64,000 nt of DNA. Origin: Desmodesmus armatus. Taxonomy: Eukaryota > Chlorophyta > Chlorophyceae > Sphaeropleales > Scenedesmaceae. Under the pieces are notes generated by a model, which saw nothing but the letters and a program-made list of their open reading frames with translations, had not been told where the DNA came from and did not search any database. The position numbers were made by a program, and so were the translations under genes. Shown in pieces: positions 49,946 to 61,800 of the stretch. The stretch lies in assembly GCA_007449985.2 (NCBI GenBank), contig VIIQ02000054.1, forward strand, positions 124,001 to 188,000, given 5' to 3'. Position 1 is the stretch's first letter, and the number at the start of each line of letters is the position of its first letter.

Positions 49946-52439
49946 ATGCGAGTCCTTGCGCCCGCCATCAGCAGACACACACGCTTGACCTACTCACTTG
50001 CTGATCGACCAGATCGTCGCCAGCAACAATCCAGAATGCAGAGCCTGGCACAGCGCAGATCATGCGCATTAGGTAATTTCCATTTAATTTCTGTCCGGCA
50101 TTAACGTCGTTCGCGGCCTGGACGCTAACAATCCTCACCACCCTGCTGCAGGTGCCTGTAGCAAGCCCTTCGTGCCAGCCAGGCTTACTGTAGGGCGCCC
50201 CTGCAAAGTTCAAGCAGTAAGTGCATTGGATTCAACCCTCTGCAGCTGTGCTCACCTCCCAATGGCTCTGGGGCTTCAGTGGTTGACTCATGGCATTTGT
50301 GGTAGTGTTTTTGCACCACCCATTTTCCCACCCCCACCCAGCTGCCAAGCCACTCTGACAGCAGCAGGTGCAACACTTCATCCAACTGACGTGTCTCAGG
50401 ATGTCCCCCACATCCCCACACCCACATGGGCACCTGCATGTTTCCTCCACCCTGGCACCAACACCACCAGCATGCTCACTCACCCCCACCCCCCCTCCAT
50501 CGCCTCTCCCAGGCCGCCACAAGGGCTCTCACCAGCATGCCTCTTCACCCCGGGTTGAACCCCTGCAATCCCCCCCCCCCTGCCCCTCCCACCACCACCA
50601 CCCTCACTGACCCCCCCCCCTTCCCTGCACCCCCCCCCCCCCCCCAAACCTGTCCCAGGCCGCCACCAAGGGATCTCGCAGCACTACCAGCAGCAAGCGT
50701 GCGCTGGTGGTCCCTGAGCCCTCTCTCAATGTGCCACTGGGTGCTCTGGCGCTGTCTGGCGTCTCAGCCTATGCTGGTGTCCAGCCCCTGGCATGGTTCT
50801 GCGGCATCTTGGGTGTGTTCCTGGCCATCCAGTCAACACGCGTCAGGTGCGCAGCGCAGCTGATGCTCCCGTGGTATTCGGGTAGTGCTTGGAGCGTGTG
50901 TGTGCTGCATCCCCATCAATGGGTCGAGGGCGGGGAACGGACAGTCCTGGCCATCCAGTCAGCATGCGTCAGGTGCGCAGGTGGTAAGAGGGTAGTGGTG
51001 CATGTATGTAGGTCCAGGGGGTAGGGGGTGGTGCCACCAGTGGTGCATCTACGGTAGTGAGCAAAAGCAATGGTGTTGCGATCACAGCTTGTATGTGTGC
51101 TGCACCCTCCTTTATGAGTCAGAGGGGGGGGGCATGGACTGAATGCCTAGCTTGAACATGCATGCTTTTCAACCAAAGATTCAGACAGCAACAGCCACAT
51201 GACATATACAACACACCCATAATCATCAGCTTACATATGTCAGGCTGGCTTTGCCGCTTGGTGTCCCCCCCTTCCTCCCACGAGAATGCACCATGTCAAA
51301 TGTCCCTGTTGTGTGTAACATCCAATTACTAATTACTAAATGTGACCCTGCTACGACAATGCACCCTGCTGCAGGTTCCAGTTTGAGCCTGACGCGCTGG
51401 AGGTTGTGATTGCTGGCAAGGAGGAGCAGGAGACAGAGAGAAAGTTTGTGGGTGGACGCAACAGGTGAGCGCAGCAGCAGGCCAGTCGGGTGACACAGCA
51501 TATACGAGGTTCGTGATGGGTGCACAGCTTGGCTGCCTGTAGCTTGCAGGGGTGAGGTCGAAGCTGCAGGTGAGTGCAGCAGCAGGAGTGCAACACATTT
51601 GATACAGCTTGGCTGTATCCCCCAGCCACTGGCATTGGGAACGAGGGTGATCTTAGTGTATGTCGAGCCCCAGAGAGCGGCGCGGCGCTTCTTTCTGGGT
51701 TACCAGGGGGGTAGCCCTGCCCACTGCCACCCTTCGTGTGCTGCTGTGGTGGTGGTGTGTGTGCCCTGATAGTGGCGGCAGTGATCATGACAGTTGTGGT
51801 GGTGGCGGCGGCACTGCTTGTGGTGTCAAGAGTCCCATCATATTTACAGTGCGCCCTTGACCCACCCTGCTGCAGGTGGAGTTATGACACCTTTGTGAAC
51901 TGGGAGATGTGGTGGCCAGGGTTCCCCATCCTGTTCTACTTCAAGGTGCGGGCTGCAAGCAGGATCAGTGTTGGTGGGGGGGGGGGGGGGAGAGGGGTAC
52001 ATCAGCGCGAGAGTATATCAGGCTGCCAGTGATAGGATTTTGCACAAGCCTAGCCGAGCGGATACATGCCTGTCAGAGGATGTAGCATGGATCGCGGCTG
52101 GAGATGCTTTCTTGTGGAGATGCTTTGAGTGGAAGGGTTGCGCATCAGGGTGCCCAGTGGCAATGGGACACACCCAGGCCTGAAGCCTGCTAGGCTGCCA
52201 CAACTGTGCTTACTGACGACTGCTGTATGTCAGCCTGGGTATTTGGGGCAAGTGAGCTGGATACCTCCTGTTGTGCTGCTGTGTGTGCTGTGTTGATATC
52301 TGTGCCTTGGCGTGTGCAGGAGACCCAGACCAAGCCTGAGGGTCAGATCCACTTCTTCCCCATCATCTTCAACGGCAAGCAGCTGTATGATGTCGCAGTG
52401 GAGCGCTGCGGATCCAGCAAGAACAGCGGCCTTAAGTGA
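49946..52439 (+). CDS. DUF3119-type plastid membrane protein
   Basis: Six exons: 49946..50072, 50152..50216, 50659..50846, 51375..51464, 51876..51945, 52320..52439; 219 residues. The N-terminus is Arg/Ser/Gln-rich without acids for the first ~16 residues, like a transit peptide; MQSL at 50036 is an alternative start. A hydrophobic stretch (PLGALALSGVSAYAGVQPLAWFCGILGVFLA, split by a short polar turn) could be two membrane helices. Then come FEPDALEVVIAG, SYDTFVNWEMWW, FPILFYFKETQT and GQIHFFPIIFNGKQL, a pattern I associate with DUF3119 proteins of plants and cyanobacteria. Its function is unknown to me. The ATG lies only 57 bases after the INTS11 stop on the same strand. The exon 3 start and exon 3 end are both duplicated in neighbouring introns. 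Confidence 0.82.
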
Positions 52440-52853
52440 GCAGCGGTCTGGATGTTGGTGCTGTGGTGCTGGTGGTCTCTGGTGCTGTGTGGCACTGTGT
52501 GCTGTTGGTGTCCCTTATGGGAAGAATATGTGATTATGTAACATTACTGGGCAATTCTCGGGGGGCAAAGATAGTCCTTGGGCCGGGCCTCATCAGGGGG
52601 CCAGGGTGATGTCAGCATGCAGGTCCACGTATGGCCTGTTCCTTTTCGGTGCTGTGGACCAGATATCCCTGTATGTATCATGTTCACAGGACATGAGGGC
52701 TGTTGGGAGTGTCATGCAGGTAGTTACTGACCAACCTCACACGTATGATCCTTGGAACGTCTGCTTCAGTGAAGGTCATCAAGGTGCCCATCGATCGCAG
52801 CGGCATAGTTCCACGGCGTTGCTGTTATCTTCGAAAGCATACTTTCCAGGCAG
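52440..52853. other. Intergenic interval
   Basis: 414 bases between the DUF3119-type stop and the J-domain protein start; holds a 3' UTR and presumably a promoter. No gene. Confidence 0.55.
52537..52541 (+). terminator. TGTAA poly(A) signal, DUF3119-type gene
   Basis: TGTAA about 98 bases after the stop. Confidence 0.4.
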
Positions 52854-55800
52854 ATGCAGGGCGCTCAGCCAGTAGAACAGCAGCAGAGCTGTGAAGTAAA
52901 CGCTCAAAGCGATCCATCAAAAGACGAGGCTCGTGAAGCACGTGAGACGTTGAAAAAGGAGTGGGATGAGGCCATACGCAAGACCAAGCCTAGGGACACG
53001 GCTGCAGGGCTGAAGAGTGGGCTTGCCACAGCAGCAGCGGGGGTTGCATCTGGTGTTGTAGGCTTGTTTGCAGCCCCCATAGTGGGAGCAAAGCAGGATG
53101 GAGCATCAGGGTTTGCCAAGGGTCTGGCTACAGGTAACCAGGGTGCACATTCACAGGGTTATTCTTGGGGAGGCCCACCCTGTCAGATGAGGGTCAGGCA
53201 TCAGCAACAGCCCGCATGGCCCTTGCATGAGAGGGCATGCTCACTAAGGGGCCTTTTCTCCAGCTCCTACACATAAGCAGTCAACCTCAGCCTCTGCATC
53301 AGCTTGGAGCTGCCTGTAGTTCCATGCGGAGCTGACCTGCATGCGTACCTGCGTGTTGTTCTGCAGGCATCGCCGGTGCTGTTGTGCTGCCAGTAGCTGG
53401 GGTGGTGGGTGGCGCAGTGCAAGTTGGCCGTGGCCTTGCAAACCAGAGTGAAGCAATGAGGGAGAAGAAGGCTGGCAAAGTCTGGAACAAGGTACGTCCT
53501 GGACACAATCTCTGCCCCGCTATCTCATCTTACAGTAGCGTTGTCCAACCTCCAGTGCCGCAACTGTGGGTTGCATGCTTCAGCACACTGCAGTAGGTCA
53601 GGGTTGTGGCTGAAGTTGTGCTGGGGAACTTGGCGCGACGTGCAGGAGACGCATGAGTGGGATCAACCGCCAGGCACAGACATCCAGGCATACGATGCAG
53701 AGGCAGCAGCAAGGCAGCTGGGCATCCCAGAAGGCGTGGACTACTATGCGCTGCTGGAGGTGACGCGTGATGCAGATGCAGCCACCATCAAGCGGCAGTA
53801 CTACATCCTGGCTAGGAAGTGGCACCCAGGTAAGGGGCTGCAGGCGAGAAGAGCAGATGGCAAGGGCAACAGCATCAGCACAGCCCTGCCGCAGCTATGA
53901 GCAGCTTTTGTAAAACCATACTCAGAAGACAAGGTGTGTGTTGTGCCATAACACGGTGCACTGCCGGCAGGGGTCTGTTTGCAACGCAGCAGCTTTGCAG
54001 GCGACACTGATTCTGAACAGCAGCTGCGCGCATTGGGGTGATAATACAGATTGTACTGCCCTGTGCTGTCGTGTGCAGACAAGAACCCTGATAATGCTGA
54101 AGCCACTGAGCGCTTCCAGCAGCTGGGCCAAGCTTACCAGGTACAGAGTCAGATATGTTGAGCTAGTGTCCCCTCACACTCAGCATGGACTTCTTCAGCA
54201 GAGTGTGGTTAGTTTTGTGCGCAGCCCAACACAAACAGCTTGACAAGCAGCCGTCAAAGTTGCCCAAGCATCACCCGCAGAGCCTGACCCCAGTCCTGGG
54301 CAGCTGTTGGGTACTTGCCATGCATTGGTTTCTGCTCATGCATTGATCTTCGCTTGCGCGCGCATGCAAGTTTGTTTGACCATTTACTGAATATCTGTGA
54401 GACCTTGTTGTGCAGTACTCTGCAGCCCAGTGCTGATGTGGCTGCTGTCCTGTGCTGTGCTGTGCTGTGCTGTGCTGTGGTGTGGGCTGGTGCTGCAGGT
54501 GCTCAGTAACCCAGAGCTGCGTGCCAAGTACGACAAGTACGGCAGCTCCGCCCTGGATGTTGAGTTTGCTGACCCCAGCATGATCTTTGGCATGCTGTTT
54601 GGCAGCGAGCTGTTTGAGCCAATTGTGGGAGAGTTTCTGATTGCAGCGGCCACCAGCAAGGGCAGGGAGCTGACGGAGAAAGAGATCAACCTCATGCAGG
54701 TGCGAAGAGTGAAGGTCGAAGCAAGGGGCAGCTGGTGCAGTAGTTTGTGCTGTGGTGTGGTGTGGTTGAAGTGTGCGCTTACCTCGGGGCTGGGATTGTC
54801 GCCGTGCGTGTTGTGTCGAGTGTGACTTATGCCCAGTACAATGCTTGCCGCCTGCAGTCACAGCAGCCGCTTGTAAACTCACAGCTGTTGTGCAAGCATC
54901 GTTCAGAGGCAGATGGCTGACAGTGCAAGGCATGTTGCTTGCTCATTGTGTTTGCGCATGCCTTGTTATCCTCACTTGTTGGGCTTACCAGAACTGCTTT
55001 GCGGCCGCGGCTGCCCCTTGTTGTTGCAGGAAACCCGCATTGCCAAGCTGCTTGTGAAGCTGAAGTCCCGCCTGAGCCCCTACATGGCAGGGGAGGAGGA
55101 TGCCTTCCGGGAGGTGCAGGTTAGCAGCCCTCGCTTACTGAACCGTGAACTGAACTGAACTGGTCTGTTGTGTATGTGTATATGTGTGTGTGGTTTAGTC
55201 CCAGGACTCGTGTTGTCATGACGCTGCTCACCTAAACACAGAATTGTGTTTATGCAATGCCTATGCTGGCCTCGGTGGGTGACGAAGCCGCTGAAGCAAT
55301 CCAACATCCAGTTTGGGGATGAGGATGCATGTGCGGCTCTGAGCAGCTGCCCTTGCCGACAGCTCTCAGGCAGGCTTCAGGCCTGAAGCAGTGTGTGGTG
55401 TGGATTGCCAATCAGTATTCAGTATTTGGATGTTACACTGAACACCGGCCGTTTGAGGAGCCAACACAAGGCTCATTGGCCAAATCAACAACCACAGCAA
55501 TGTCCCAGCTGTGCTATCACAACTGTGCTATCACAATCTGCATGCAGGGTATCAATGCGCAGCAGCTGGCATCGGCAAGCTTTGGCAGTGTGATGCTGCA
55601 GACAGTTGGCCGTGTGTACCAGACGGAGGCTGACATATACCAGGGCAACCCGCTGCTGGGAGGGCTCGGCAAGCTGCGGCGGGCAGGCAACAGCATACGG
55701 TGAGCATGAGTTGGCAGCCACCAAAACAGCATGGTGGTATTGTGCATTGTTGTGCACAGGCAACTGCAGGCTGGTATGTTGTGTAAGGTACTGCAGCAAA

Positions 55801-57571
55801 AGGAGTGGGCAACGTATTGCACGCTGAATTGTGGTTGGCTGCATATCATAGTGGTGCAGGCTAGGCCTCGGCTGGTCTAGCACGTTCGGCGGACGTGACG
55901 GACGGAGGGAAATCAGTCGGACAGCTGATTTGGCCCCGGGTGCAGCTCACAACGCTATTGGTGGTCAGGCTGTTGCATTATCACGCGTGCTGGGCTGTGC
56001 GCGCAGGTCGCAAATTCAAGCAGCAAAGGCGGCTGTTGACTTGGCTCAACATCAATACAAGATAGAGGCAGCAGAAGCAGCACTCAAGGACCATGCGCAG
56101 GTGGGCTGACATTCGATAACAACACGTTACTGTTATGGGGGGGGGGGGGTGGATGCATGTGGTGTGTTTATTGTTGAGTCTACAAGACAGTTGTGTGGGT
56201 CACAAATGATCTAGCAAGCTGTAATGCCTTGAGCAGCCAACTACCAAGTGCCCGCCGTAACAAAGCAGCTACACTTACCAAATGCTGTGCGTTGGCGTCT
56301 GTAAGACTGTCTGTGCTTTTTTGAGCTGTGCTTGTGTTTCTGAAGGTCAGAAAGTTCGCAAGGGTCGCTGTAAAGCTTGCATGTTCTGACAGGGTTGTGC
56401 GGCAGGGATGCAAAGGTATGCCAAACCCCTTGCCTGTTGACACAGGTGTTTCCACCCAAATGTGCGTTGGGCATAGGGGATACATGTGTAGGTAGCATGT
56501 ATTAAAGATGTCATGTGTTTGTCTCATGTGTTGTCGCAGGCGCTGCAGGATAAGCATGGCAGTGGGGAGGACCTGCCTGAGGTGGCAAAGCAGGAGCTGG
56601 CAGCACTCATGATGCAGAGGTGGGGCAACCGCTCACTTGTGGCGGGGTGCGGGGCAGGCTGTCATGGCGGAGCTTGGAACACCGTTCTACTCGCATTCAT
56701 ACATGTGCACCTCAGCCACTCTCAGTGCATTTCTTGAGGGTAGTGGACATATGCGAAGGGGGTGGGGGTCAGCTGTGTCCCTGACAGCTTTCCACTGTGC
56801 AGCAGCCTGCTTGGGAGGCTGCTCCAAAGCAGTCACATGTAGCCTGCATGCCTTTGTGACATGTGTCAGTGTGCCACAGAGCCTTGTCTGCGTGTGTTGT
56901 GTATTGTGTTTGGTGCACACAGGCATGAGCTGGAGATGGCAGGCATAGGCCTTGCCTTGCAGGCCATGTGGGCCGCCAACGTGCTGGACATACAAAAGAC
57001 GCTGCATCAGGTGCGGACAGTAAGCTGCATTGGCACCCTACAGCCAGTCCTAGCTCCCCCCCCCCCCAAGATAAGTTATGAGGGGGTCAAAGCCATACAC
57101 ACTACTTGCAAGTGGCGACCTGCTGTGACCTTGAGTGTCTTGTGGACCTTGGCCGCATGCCTGCTGGTGTGCAAGCAGGGGTATCTGTCAATATCTATGT
57201 CAACGCTGCTTGACGTTGTGTGGACCCTACCTGCATGCCTGCAGGTGTGCAAGCGGCTTCTGAGGGAGGCAGGGGCGTCAAAGCTGGATGCTAAGCGGCG
57301 GGCGCAGGCGCTGGCAGAGCTGGGGCGCATCTACTGCGAGGCACAGGCACCGCCCGAGCTGCAGCAGAGCCAGGAGCAGCACATGGAGCAGGCACTCAAG
57401 AAGCTGCAGGACTTGTACTGTGGAGGGGCAGCAGCAGAGGAAGAGGATGCAGCAGCAGCAGCAGCAGCAGGGGCGTCGTCGTCAGCGGGCCAGGGTGGCG
57501 GTTATCCGCCTCGCCCGCCAGGGCAGGGGTACAGCAGCAGCAGCGCGGGTCAGCAGGGCGCGTACAGCTAG
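52854..57571 (+). CDS. J-domain co-chaperone with DnaJ-X region
   Basis: Eleven exons: 52854..53133, 53367..53491, 53646..53829, 54079..54140, 54499..54699, 55030..55119, 55548..55699, 56007..56100, 56540..56619, 56923..57010, 57245..57571; 560 residues. The J-domain (about residues 155-225: DYYALLEVTRDADAATIKRQYY, WHPDKNP split by an intron, AYQVLSNPELRAKYDKYG) has the HPD tripeptide that stimulates Hsp70 ATPase. A DnaJ-X-type region follows (ADPSMIFGMLFGSELFEPIVGE, ETRIAKLLVKLKSRLSPY, GRVYQTEADIYQGN), as in plant DnaJ-X and yeast Caj1/Djp1 proteins. Unusual is the ~130-residue N-terminal extension before the J-domain with Gly/Ala-spaced repeats (GLATAAAGVASGVVGLFAAP and VVLPVAGVVGGAVQVGRG) resembling a membrane-inserting glycine-zipper. 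The C-terminus is Ser/Gly/Pro-rich. Localisation is unknown. Confidence 0.92.
57140..57256 (+). repeat. Relic duplicate of the last J-protein acceptor
   Basis: GCATGCCTGCAG|GTGTGCAAGC at the used acceptor (57244) has a counterpart 78 bases upstream, GCATGCCTGCTG|GTGTGCAAGC, where the AG has become TG. Confidence 0.7.
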
Positions 57572-58898
57572 CTGACTATGAGCCTGAACGGTGAGAGCGA
57601 GTGTGTGTGCTGGGAGGCAAGAGCGTTGGGCAGACGCAGTCAACAGTGTTTCACGGCTCTGGGGTTTGTTCTTTGTACTGTATTTTGTATCACTTTGAGA
57701 GCTGTGCGAGTGAGCAGGTGTCACCCAGCACCAGTCAGGTTCCTAGACCATGACATGATCATCATGATTGTTCCTGCAGCCACTGTGAATGTGGCCAACG
57801 AGAACATAGCAGGGGAGGCTGTGGCCCCTGCAACATTGGTGCGTTGCATCCCAAGTGGATGATGTTACGGGCCACAAGGTGTCAGTAAGCTGGTCGTATG
57901 TAGCATGCTGCGCCTTGTCCAGCCTGCACGTGCACGTCTATGGGAGCGGCCAGCACGTGTAGAACATTTGCAGGCAGGTATCGCAGGCATGTCAATGTCG
58001 CTGTTGGGGACATCTGTTGTGCAACCCAGCAACTGCAGCAGGCACTTTGCGTGCAGCACAACAGCGTCACATGGTCGGGACACCACGTTCCACGGCGGCT
58101 TTCTTCTTCTCAGAGCGATGGTGATCGTAGTGTGACCTCCAGCAGCCCCACACACAGCAGCTGCACAGCGCCTTCAACATCTGGACTCGCTCGCTGCCCG
58201 ACTGGCCAGAAACAAAAACACAGAAGGCTCACATTGAGAAGCTGCATCCCTCTTTTCTCGTACATACCTGTTGGTGCGGGGGGGGGGGGGGTGGGTCAGT
58301 ACAACATGACAGTACAAACGTGGTTGGCCACCGACACACCGGCCTTGCTGTTTCGCAACTGTTGGTGCAAATAATAATCTCTTCTCGCATCAGATGCCTT
58401 GGCGTATACACACTTCATAATCGTCCCAGATGCTCAGCACTCATGACAGGCTGATCGACCATAGCGCCCGGCCTTCATTTACACCCCTGCGCTACGACAA
58501 TCATACGTAAGATTGGACACTAACGGCTGCCATGCGCCGGAGGAGTTACTTGGAAAAGGTTTTGTTTTTACAAGGTCACACTAGCACAGTCACACAGAAC
58601 CTGATGCCTCATTTCTTGGATGGGAAGGCATAGCAGGGTGCGAATGATTGTATTTTGTGTCTGTGTGGTTTTGTTGATCACGACGTGCGCCCTGCACTGC
58701 ACATACCAAACGGGCAAATAAAGCTCATCTCATCAGTCAGTGTACACCCCGCTCGTAAGCAACACCGGTAGGGTGGCTCGACCCACTCAACAGCTTCTGG
58801 TTTACAAATAAGCTGCTTATGAGTTACTCTGGTCCCTTTGAGGACCTGTCACCTCTCACAAGTCGAGAGTCCAGATAGCAAGTGAAGAGTGGCCCGCC
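57572..58898. other. Intergenic interval
   Basis: 1.3 kb. A short open stretch around 57578-57862 has no family resemblance. Contains a 12-base G run near 58279. Holds the J-protein 3' UTR and the transporter promoter. Confidence 0.5.
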
Positions 58899-61800
58899 AT
58901 GACCCAGCGCACGGCTGTGGAGACAACGGTGGCTTCTTTTTGGAAGCCAGGCAATTGGCCTCAGCCGACAACAGCGCCTTTGAAGTGCAGCGGACTTGAC
59001 TATGTGCAGTTTCGTGAGGCAGGCAGCAGCATACTGCCAGGTTGCCAGGCCGGGTTGGAGCAACAGCAGCAGCAGCTGCAAGGGTTGCCCCATGACTGTC
59101 AACCACCTCAGCAACAGCAGCACCACGCTCAGCATGCCCTGGCACTGCAAGTCCCCGCCGCAACTGCAAGTCCCCGCTCACCATGGTGTAACCCCCTGCA
59201 AGTGGCAGAGGTTAGCCTCAGCAGCAACAGCAACAGCAGCAGTAGCAGCAGTGGTGGTGATGGTGGTGCCACCTGCAGCGGCGCAAGCAGCTGCAGCAGC
59301 AGCATACCCAGCGGCAGCGGTGTGGTGGTGACTGTGCTCGACACACCAGGGGCCCCCGGCAGCAGCACAGGAGGAGGTGTAACGTCAATATACGACATCT
59401 ACACGCGGCGGAAAATGTATTCTATCATGCTGGTGGTGGCACTGGCGGCGTTGTCGGCTCCCTTGTCAAACACAATGTGGGTGAAGCCCCGGGGGGGGGG
59501 GGGGGGGGGGGGGGGGGGTCAGACCAGGCTGGCTGCTGCTGGTGTCAGCAATTGAAAACAGGCATGCAGACGCAGTTCGGCTGTTTGCCTGCTGCCCAAA
59601 CGAGGGGCCTCAGGTCTGTTGCAGCTGCCTCGTCTTGCAGCTATAGGTTGACCAGCCGCTGAGCTCTTCGGCAACACAGCTGCAGATGCAAGTTGGCAGT
59701 GGGTAATATGCAGCAGGAGTGGCTGCGACCTCTCTGCCTGCAGCTGACTGTGCCTGTAAAGCATGCCTGCTAGGTGACAGCCTTGGTAGCAGCAGTACAG
59801 GCAACATGGCAGCACAGCACTCAATGACTTGTCTTCCTTCTTCAGTTTGTGACGGACCTTGGCTGATTGGAGCATGATCGTGTCGACATGTAGAGGGTGG
59901 GTGAGCAGCGGGACCCAATGTCCGACCATGCCTTGCTGTGTGTACTGCTACAGATTCCTGCCTGCGATGCAAGCTGTGCAGCAGGACCTGCTCACCACAG
60001 CAACAGCGATTGCAGGCTCAGTGGCATCCTTCCAGGTGAGCAGTGACCTTCACGCACGGTCATTTCAACTTGCTTAGCTGTTGTGCGCATTGAGCTGGCC
60101 TTCTGAGGAGGTGCATGGCAGCAAGAGTGAGCAGGGCTGGTCCGCGCATAGTACAACTTGCTTGACAAACACACGCACTACAAGTCGGCCAACAGGCCCA
60201 CTTTGCCTGGCAGGGCATACTGTAGCTGCAGGTGTGGGCAGGAAGTTAATCTCAAGTCCAGCAGTGTTGGTGGTGGCAGCCGGCAGCCGGCATCGGCTTG
60301 CCCATACTGAAGCAGTGCAGTGCCAACACAGCCTGAACATCTTGAACAGCAGTTGTTGCTTTGCATAGGCCAGTGCAGCCGCAGCAGCAGCCGACAGCAG
60401 CAGCAGACAGCAGCAGCAGATCTCCACCTGATAACACATCACATCTGTCTGAGACTGTATTTGGTTGCGTGCAGGTGGCGATTGGGCTTGGGGCGCTTCT
60501 GTGGGGCCCTGCCAGCGACCGCTACGGGCGCAGGCCAGTGCTGGTGATTGCAACAGTGCTGTTCGCCCTCACCAATGTGCCCCTCATTCTGACACCAAAC
60601 GTTGCTGTGCTGCTGGCCTTCAGGACTCTACAGGTAAGGAAAGGGTGTTGACATGTTTATTGATGTTAGCTGGTGGTGCAGGGGTCACACCTCACACTTC
60701 AGCGTGCCAGCAGCAGATGTGTGCCTGGGATACTGGTGTGCATCAAAGACAGCCCTATCGAGAGGATTATTACCGTCCCTGCCGTTGATTTTCAAAGTAG
60801 CTGTGCCGTATGGCTCGGTCAGACCATTCAGGCCATCAACAGCAGTCACCCTAGCAATTTGCAGCTGACCTAAAAGAGAGGCCGGAGGCTTATGGGAAGC
60901 AGGGGAAGGAACCAAGCACATCTTGCATGACCTGCTGTCGCTGCTCTGGCCGTTGGAAAGCTACCCACTCGCGTCCAAGCGTGCTGGTATGCAGATGTGT
61001 TGTGTTTGCCGCCTGTTGTCAACATCACTGTGTGCAACTGCTGTCCTGCAGGGCGCCGCCATTGCTGCGTACGCATCAGCTGGCCCTGGCATGATAGCAG
61101 ATGTGTGCAGCCCTGAGGCACGCGGCACCCTGTTTGGTGTGTGTTCGGTCGCAGCACTGCTAGGACCTGTCCTTGGACCTCCATTGGGCGGCGGGCTGTC
61201 ACAGGTGTTTGCACTAGCTGCCAGGCTTCTGGTGTTGCCTTGTCAGTGCTAGTAGTGCTGCATGACATGCACATGAGTAGATGGCCCACTTTGGTGCTGC
61301 TGCACAACTCAGCAACAGCACGGTGAGTTGGAGGTGCGTGGCACGTCAGGCGTGCTGAGGTGCCGCAACAGTCGCAAATCCACAGACCCCGGAGTTGCCA
61401 GGCTTGATGTTGGCACAGCAAGGCAGCAATCACCTCCGTGCACCAAACATGTGTGGCTACCTGTCATCCCAACCGGCAGCACGACGGACTGTCTCTCCTG
61501 CACATCACCTCTGCATACTCTCATCAGCTCTCCCGCTCAGCGCCTTACTTTGGCCTCACAACCGTGCTATTGCTGCTGCTGCAGGCCTTTGGCTGGCGCA
61601 GCATGTTTGTGCTGCTGGCAGGGCTAAGTGCCTTAGTCATCCTGCCCCTCCTGCTGCTGTGTGTCCCTGAGACACTGCAGTATAAGGTCATGCAGCGGCT
61701 CAGCAAGAAAGAGCCTGCAGCTGCTCTCAAGGTGGCAGAGGCGGCAACCATACTGGGGCAGGTAAGAGCACGATCAGCACCAAAGCGCACACCGTTGCTA

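Noticed and set aside
57578..57862. Small open frame after the J-protein gene
   Set aside because: Composition and lack of splice continuity fit a 3' UTR rather than a gene.
59481..59486. Alternative donor for the first transporter exon
   Set aside because: It leaves phase 0, which is incompatible with the following exon; the donor at 59477 restores the conserved NTIFLPA sequence.
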